Assembly: GCA_004335635.1 (NCBI GenBank)
Contig: QAXH01006353.1
Span: 7,876 to 20,231, forward strand
Length of the DNA stretch: 12,356 nucleotides
DNA from: Chloromonas sp. AAM2
Lineage: Eukaryota > Chlorophyta > Chlorophyceae > Chlamydomonadales > Chlamydomonadaceae
Direction: 5' to 3'
Part shown: positions 7,491 to 12,356 of the stretch, one piece after another
How the letters are laid out: every line of letters begins with the position of its first letter
How positions within the stretch are numbered: the stretch's first letter is position 1
The notes under the pieces: generated by a model
What the model saw: the letters and a program-made list of their open reading frames with translations, nothing else
Databases searched by the model: none
Told to the model about the DNA's origin: nothing
Position numbers and translations under genes: made by a program

Positions 7491-10208
7491 ATGGCTCAAG
7501 TATACCAATCAGCCACCGGCTACATAGCCAGTGGCGAGGATTATGCCCAGACAGCTAGAGACGCATATCAGGGGCGTGAGATTGTGTTGCATGGCAGAAA
7601 TGCGGTGGGCTTCGACGGGATGACAACAAACAAGCAAGATTACGTTCGTCATCCGCTAGAGGCACGTGCACCCAGCGGCCCTGCGCACTATGGAGGTGTG
7701 TCGAAGCAGCTGGCCTCGGCACATCGCGCGCATTTCATGCAGCAACACAGTGGCAACAGGTGTTTTCAAGTTTGGCAGCGCCCGTGTGTAATCTCAGGAC
7801 ATCAGCGCTGTTTTGATCGCAGGCAACTCCCTGCCATTTGATGGCCAGACAACGTACAATGCCGAGTTTGTGGGGCATGCAATGGAGCCCAGGCACGTAC
7901 ACCAACCGCACCAATATCAGCCCAGTGCTGCACCTTTTGATGGTAGGTGCGAAACGCATTCTCGAGGGAAACTCTAGAGAGGAAGGATGCCCTAGGGTTG
8001 GGTAGGGTTGAGAGCTCATGCACACCTGACTCGTGCTGTTGCCATGGCTGCATGCCTGCCATGGCGGGTATGCCTCATGCTCATGCCACAGCTCTCATTC
8101 ACAAGCGCCAGCTCTGAACCATGTCCATGTCCTGCACGTCCATGCAGGCAGCACCACGTACAAGACCAACTACGTGCCGCATGCCATGGAGCGTGCAGCC
8201 ATGGCCCACCCACGGGGCCAAGAGCGGGTCAACCTGCCATTCGATGGAACCACCTCATACAGGTCAGAGCAGGGGTTAGGGTTAGGCACGTAGATGAGGG
8301 CAGAAAGGTGGTGGGCTTGCGGCTTGGTGGCTAGAAATGCTGAACAGTTCCTTCAGGGCATGAGAGCAGGCAGGGCATTACCTGTGAATTACCTGCGAGT
8401 AGCAGTGCATTCGATGTTTGCAGCATCAAGTCATTTGCGTGAACGTGCTTCCTGGTGTGCACTCCCTCCTTGTACTGTGTTCAAGGAAGGGCAGGGCACT
8501 ATCTATTGTGAGGCCAGGAACTCATTCACCGCATGTCGGATGCAGTGTGGCTCACAACTCTGTCCACAGTCGTGTTTGCTGGTTTGCCAGACACAAATCG
8601 CACTGACATACACACCCGCACTGGTGTGTGCCACACTCGCTTTCACGGGTCGCACATGCTGCTGTTCTCCACGGTCCTTGGGCGATGTTGCCAGATCGAC
8701 ACCAACAACAGAACAGTATTCCAATTTCATGTGCCGCTCAGTAAACCGTGTGCATGGGCCGCACGTGACTGCTGCTGCTCCCCAGGAATGACTACACAGC
8801 CCATGCCATGCCCGAGCGGTCCGTGGCGCCTGGCGGGCCCTACATGCCCCCACACGTGCCCTTCGAGGGGGGGTCAACGTACAAGGTGTGCGGGAATGAA
8901 ACTTAATCGCCACACACTGCATTGATTCGGACGCACTTTCTAGGCAAACCAATACAGTTATACCAAATCGTACATTTGAAACTCCGGTGGCTGTACCTCT
9001 TCTCGTTTTACTGGCATCTACTGCTATACTGCATGATGCTGTACTGCAGCGACACTGGCACATCGACAAACTGTGCCGCTGTACTGTGTGTCCCTCTTCT
9101 TGCAGGGTGACTTTGTCCCCCACGCATTTGAGTCCAGGCCCGCACCCGCACCCGGGGCTCTGAGACAGTCCCTGCCCTTTGATGGTGAGTGCTGCATTGA
9201 GGAAGTGCCAATCTTCAAACAGGAAACGCATGCCTTTCCGGTAGTACCCGGACCATCTGGTCATATTGACAGTCAGTGACAAGGGGGAGTATGGGGTCCT
9301 CTCACCCTGAGATTCTACTGGGATCAAATCTGAGGCGAACAAGTCAGAGCAGTGACGGTGGGTGTTCCCAGTCCTAGGCAACCAAATCAAGCACCATAAA
9401 GGATCAACAAACAACCACACAAACAAACTGCTGAGTCTTGAACAAGAAACATATCCGGCAGGTGAGTGCCAGCCGTTGGAGGGTGAGGGGCCAAAAAGGG
9501 AAGAGATTGGATCAGGAAACAACTGATACCCTTAAAACTCGACTAGACTGCAACTCTGGGTTTGGGCATCCCAGGTCGGGCGCTCAAGGTGTAGCATCTT
9601 CAGTTTCCCAGCTCGACAGGCTGGGATCGGTTTCACCTGCCTCTTGCCGCTCTGACCCATGCGTGCGGGCTGGGTTTCCTCCTGCCTCACACACGCATGC
9701 ACCCATGCGCACCATGTGCCCCTGCGTGCCCCATGCAGGCTCCACCACCTATGGTGACTACTTCCGGCCCTACCCCATCCAGCCCCATGCCGCCGCCGGC
9801 CCACGCATGGGCGAGTTCAAGACCAGCGGTGCCAAGTTCGAAGGCTGCTCGGAAACCATGGACAAGTGAGTCAGGGTAGAGCAAACGTGCGGGCATTGAG
9901 AAGGCATTTGGATGTGGCTGGTTGCAGAGGGCACGTGACTGGTTGTAGAGGGCACGTGACTAGGGATAGAGGGATACACAGGGACGGGCCTCACACACGC
10001 AGCTCTTAACACGTGCTGGGTTGACGTGGGCACAGATCTCACGCAGCTCTTAACACGTGCTGGGTTGACGTGGGCACAGATCTCACGCAGTGTAGCTTCT
10101 GACGCAAGCTGCCACTGGTTTGCCATACCGTAACCGCCTTACCGTAACCTACCCCAGCACACATACACACGCACGCTCGCACGTGCACATGCACGCACAT
10201 GCACGCGC

Positions 10209-10252
<44 letters not shown>

Positions 10253-11657
10253 CTCTTGACACACGGTGCAACTGACTGTCCATGCAGGTACCGTGCCTGG
10301 GCCATTGACCCCTCCAACCGTCAGGGCCACGGCCCGCCCCCCATGCGCCCCTCCTTGCCCTTTGATGGCACCACCACCAACAGGGAGATGTTCAAGGGCT
10401 GGCAGCTGCCACCCAAGCGCCCAGCCCTGGGCGTGCAGGTAGGACACGAATGCCGCACAGTGCTGCACACCCGATACGTTGCATGGACATGGGTCAGGCA
10501 ATGTCCAGGTCTTGTGTGCAATTCAGCTAGGGTGTTGTTTACGCTTTACGCTTGTGCTCAAACTGGTGGTGCTGGCTTTTGTTAAGTTTGTGCCTTGTTT
10601 GCTGTGCCTATGCACATAACTGGACTATCTATGTTCTCATCTTAAACCCTAAGCGGTACCTGAATTGCACTTGTCACCGATAGTCTGCCTTCCTCCCTTG
10701 CAATTAGTATCACAAATGTGAACGCTATGATAACTATGTGCACGTTGTTGTTCGGCGTCCGTGGGTGCTTCTGCGTCTCTGTACTGAAAGACTGCGACTG
10801 AGGTTCTTGTCAACATGCTATGACCAGTGACCTTTACCCTTGCCTACAGATGATGGGCGACACCGCCTACGTCCTGATCCCCCCCAACGCCGCCATCCCC
10901 GCCATCGGCCGCCAGGTGTTCACAACGGTGCACGACGGCCAGACCGAGATCCGGGTGCTGGTGCTGGAAGGAGACTTCAGCCAGGCGTCGCGCTGCCACA
11001 TCCTGGGGCACTTCGACATGTGCGGCCTGCCACCCGGACCAAAGGGTGAGCAAGAACAACTTCTCACTCTGTCTTTCCTAAAGTACTCCAGTTGACGTTT
11101 GATGCTTGTTTTCCGCGAGTTTTGTCACACAGGTTTGTGACGTTGTGTATGGTTAATGGTAAGGCCATGCAGTCCAGCCCGTCCAACCGTAAAGGGGGAA
11201 ACACACTAGCTAACTCACATGCATGCATTTGTATAGCACCCTGATTTCCACTGCATGCCACGTGCTCCACATGCTCTGCAGGTAGTGCCAAGATCGAGGT
11301 GACATTCCACGTGGACGGAAACGGCGTGCTGAACGCATCTGCATGCGACCTCAATGGCCAACGCCAGGAGCAATGGTGGGTGCTTCAGATAGTGCTCTGC
11401 ATTGCAGAGGACGCCCCACATGATCAGGTGCAGATCATTCTGAAGAGCAAACTACACAATAGCCTGCCCTGTAGCCTTATAAATTATCACGATTGCACTG
11501 TTCCTGTTCTCCTTGTCTCGTCCTCCTTGTCTTTATGCTTGCCTCAGTGGTCCCGTCATGTTTACTCTGAAATACGATCGGCTGACTTGGTTCCTCCGCT
11601 TGTCCACGCAGGCTGCGTGATGGACTGCTGGTGGCGCATGTCAACCATCAGCCATAG
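7491..11657 (+). CDS. SAXO/MAP6-like Mn-repeat protein fused to an HSP70 substrate-binding beta domain
   Basis: Ten exons, 7491-7695, 7823-7942, 8148-8262, 8786-8885, 9106-9184, 9739-9865, 10288-10438, 10850-11045, 11282-11375 and 11612-11657, join without a phase conflict into 410 residues ending in tag. Residues 1-299 hold eight Mn-type repeats of the SAXO/STOP family, typified by LPFDGTTSY followed by NDYTAHAM. Their F(D/E)G phenylalanines lie at 41, 74, 107, 140, 173, 205, 240 and 274. SAXO proteins bind and stabilise axonemal, basal-body and other stable microtubules. Residues 300-395 match the HSP70 substrate-binding beta domain: VLIPPNAAIPA, VFTTVHDGQ, LGHFDMCGLPPGPKG, then IEVTFHVDGNGVLNASA. 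There is no ATPase domain, no DVTPLSLG linker segment and no alpha-helical lid. The start at 7491 follows an in-frame stop at 7449; an upstream exon carrying the cysteine-rich SAXO N terminus could be missing. A role on ciliary microtubules is inferred from the family. Confidence 0.85.
9918..9959. repeat. 21-bp tandem duplication in intron 6
   Basis: Two copies of ctggttg(c/t)agagggcacg followed by tga lie head to tail (9918-9938 and 9939-9959), differing at one base. Confidence 0.85.
9997..10084. repeat. Perfect 44-bp tandem duplication in intron 6
   Basis: The segment 9997-10040, starting acgcagctcttaacacgtgc, is repeated exactly at 10041-10084, followed by a further acgcag. Identity suggests a recent duplication or slippage event. 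Confidence 0.95.
10178..10249. repeat. Alternating purine-pyrimidine tract with (CA)18
   Basis: Seventy-two bases strictly alternate pyrimidine and purine. They end in 18 CA dinucleotides (10214-10249), preceded by mixed CA, CG and TG steps. Such tracts can adopt Z-DNA and are length-variable. This one ends 38 bases before the acceptor of exon 7 at 10288. Confidence 0.95.
10850..11375 (+). other. Exons 8-9: HSP70 SBD-beta module of the fusion gene
   Basis: Exon 8 (10850-11045) and exon 9 (11282-11375) encode the chaperone-derived part. By comparison with DnaK-type HSP70s, the module starts at the MG that follows the first beta strand and ends just after the NG(I/V)LN(V/A)SA signature. Exon 8 is joined in phase 0 after GVQ of the last Mn repeat. 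Third codon positions of exon 8 are almost all G or C, unlike exon 1 of the same gene. The ten or so residues after the module (exon 10, LRDGLLVAHV to the stop) resemble nothing I know. Confidence 0.8.
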
Positions 11658-12124
11658 GCTGCACACACTGACTGCCGTCAGAACACGGTGCAACATTCAA
11701 ACAAGAGACACCCCCGCAGGGGCCTGATGATGCATCCACCCAGCTGCCATTTGCACATACCCGGGATTTGCCATGGTCAGCGCCGCATTGCTGTGTCATG
11801 GCGCCTTTCAGTGTCATGGTATCCGGCATGGAACACGATTACGGTTAAACCAGAAGCAGGCTATGTGGGACCCGCTGCTGCAATCAAGATGCACAGTTAC
11901 GGTAACAACACGTGTCTTTTGCATCGCGTGTGCGATGGCTGCATTGGACCTTATGTCGGAAGACAGCCAGTCAGTATGGCCAGTCAGTGGCTGGCAGACG
12001 TGACGTACTCTTCAGTACGTGCAAGAGATGAGTTCCCCGGATGACAGGTTTGAGCCACGACGATGCTATCGTTCCCTGCGTGTCCTTTGAGTTTTACAGC
12101 GTTTACCGAGTTATCAGTCTGCTG
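11658..12124. other. 3' UTR or intergenic sequence
   Basis: No coding exon is supported. No TGTAA signal is present between the stop at 11657 and the end of the window, so the cleavage site of the fusion transcript cannot be placed. Small features are two gtgtcatgg phrases near 11795-11820 and a 7-bp inverted repeat acgtact/agtacgt near 12002-12021. Confidence 0.45.
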
Positions 12125-12195
12125 AAAAAAAAAAAAGTTTGCCAGTTCTGGGACAATTTCACTTGTGGTAGTGTGACTGGTTGTACTGTGTGAAG
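12125..12195 (-). repeat. Dispersed A-tract element, copy 2
   Basis: Twelve A residues (12125-12136) are followed by gtttgccagttctgggacaa at 12137 and then ttt. It shares an 18-base identical core with copy 1 (3247-3264). It differs by one base on each side of the TTT and by an extra 11 or so bases (cacttgtggta) before the weakly matching gtgtgactggttgta. Both copies have the same orientation, 8.9 kb apart. Confidence 0.65.
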
Positions 12196-12356
12196 AACAT
12201 TGATTCGCATGCATATGTTGCCTGACACCATAATGCCATTAACATGGGACTGTGTCTGCTGGCGGCTTGTCTGACACAGACCAGGCACGACAAGTCTTTC
12301 CAGTGCCGGCCAAAGGGCAGGCACCCACCTGTTGCAATCGGCTGCGCTCCATATCC

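Noticed and set aside
7990..8286. Telomere-like ggttagggttagg and ccctagggttgggtagggtt
   Set aside because: Only two or three imperfect units each, within an intron; too few to call an interstitial telomere tract.
8503..9522. 339-residue open frame on the minus strand
   Set aside because: It runs antisense across exons 4 and 5 and three introns of the phase-consistent fusion gene, has no recognisable domain, and its composition follows the opposite strand. Most likely chance.

Overview
This is a eukaryotic nuclear window in which every supported gene lies on the + strand. Coding sequence is cut into short GT-AG exons, many introns end in a CATGCAG|G-type acceptor, a TGTAA poly(A) signal follows the first gene, and one gene encodes a ciliary microtubule protein. 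Together these fit a flagellated green alga, most likely a chlorophyte of the Chlamydomonas/Volvox/Haematococcus kind. That assignment is inference from style and content; no marker gene in the window fixes the species.

Layout. (1) About 443-4117 holds a multi-exon gene for a long serine-rich, low-complexity protein of unknown function. Its largest exon carries two internal repeat systems: a 19-residue SNSCEG-type repeat and an evenly spaced array of RRxSV sites. A six-unit 28-bp tandem array sits immediately before its first visible exon. (2) 4289-5702 is intergenic or unresolved. (3) 5703-6621 holds two exons of a 2-oxoglutarate/Fe(II) oxygenase of the isopenicillin-N-synthase-like type. 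They are separated by an intron containing a 54/57-bp CAG-rich minisatellite. The second exon has lost one base, so the copy is either a pseudogene or a sequence error. (4) 6622-7490 has no supported gene but contains a perfect 25-bp inverted repeat. (5) 7491-11657 holds the clearest gene. Ten phase-consistent exons encode 410 residues: eight Mn-type (SAXO/MAP6-like) microtubule-binding repeats spaced about 33 residues apart, followed in the same reading frame by the beta part of an HSP70 substrate-binding domain, with no ATPase domain and no helical lid. (6) 11658-12356 is downstream sequence with a short A-tract repeat also found in an intron of the first gene.

The genes do not form an operon or an obvious pathway. 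The notable biology is the SAXO-HSP70 fusion: a protein that should lie along axonemal or basal-body microtubules while carrying a chaperone-derived peptide-binding module. The rest is mainly repeat biology: minisatellites whose units contain splice-site-like sequence, a perfect hairpin, a Z-DNA-prone tract and a dispersed A-tract element.
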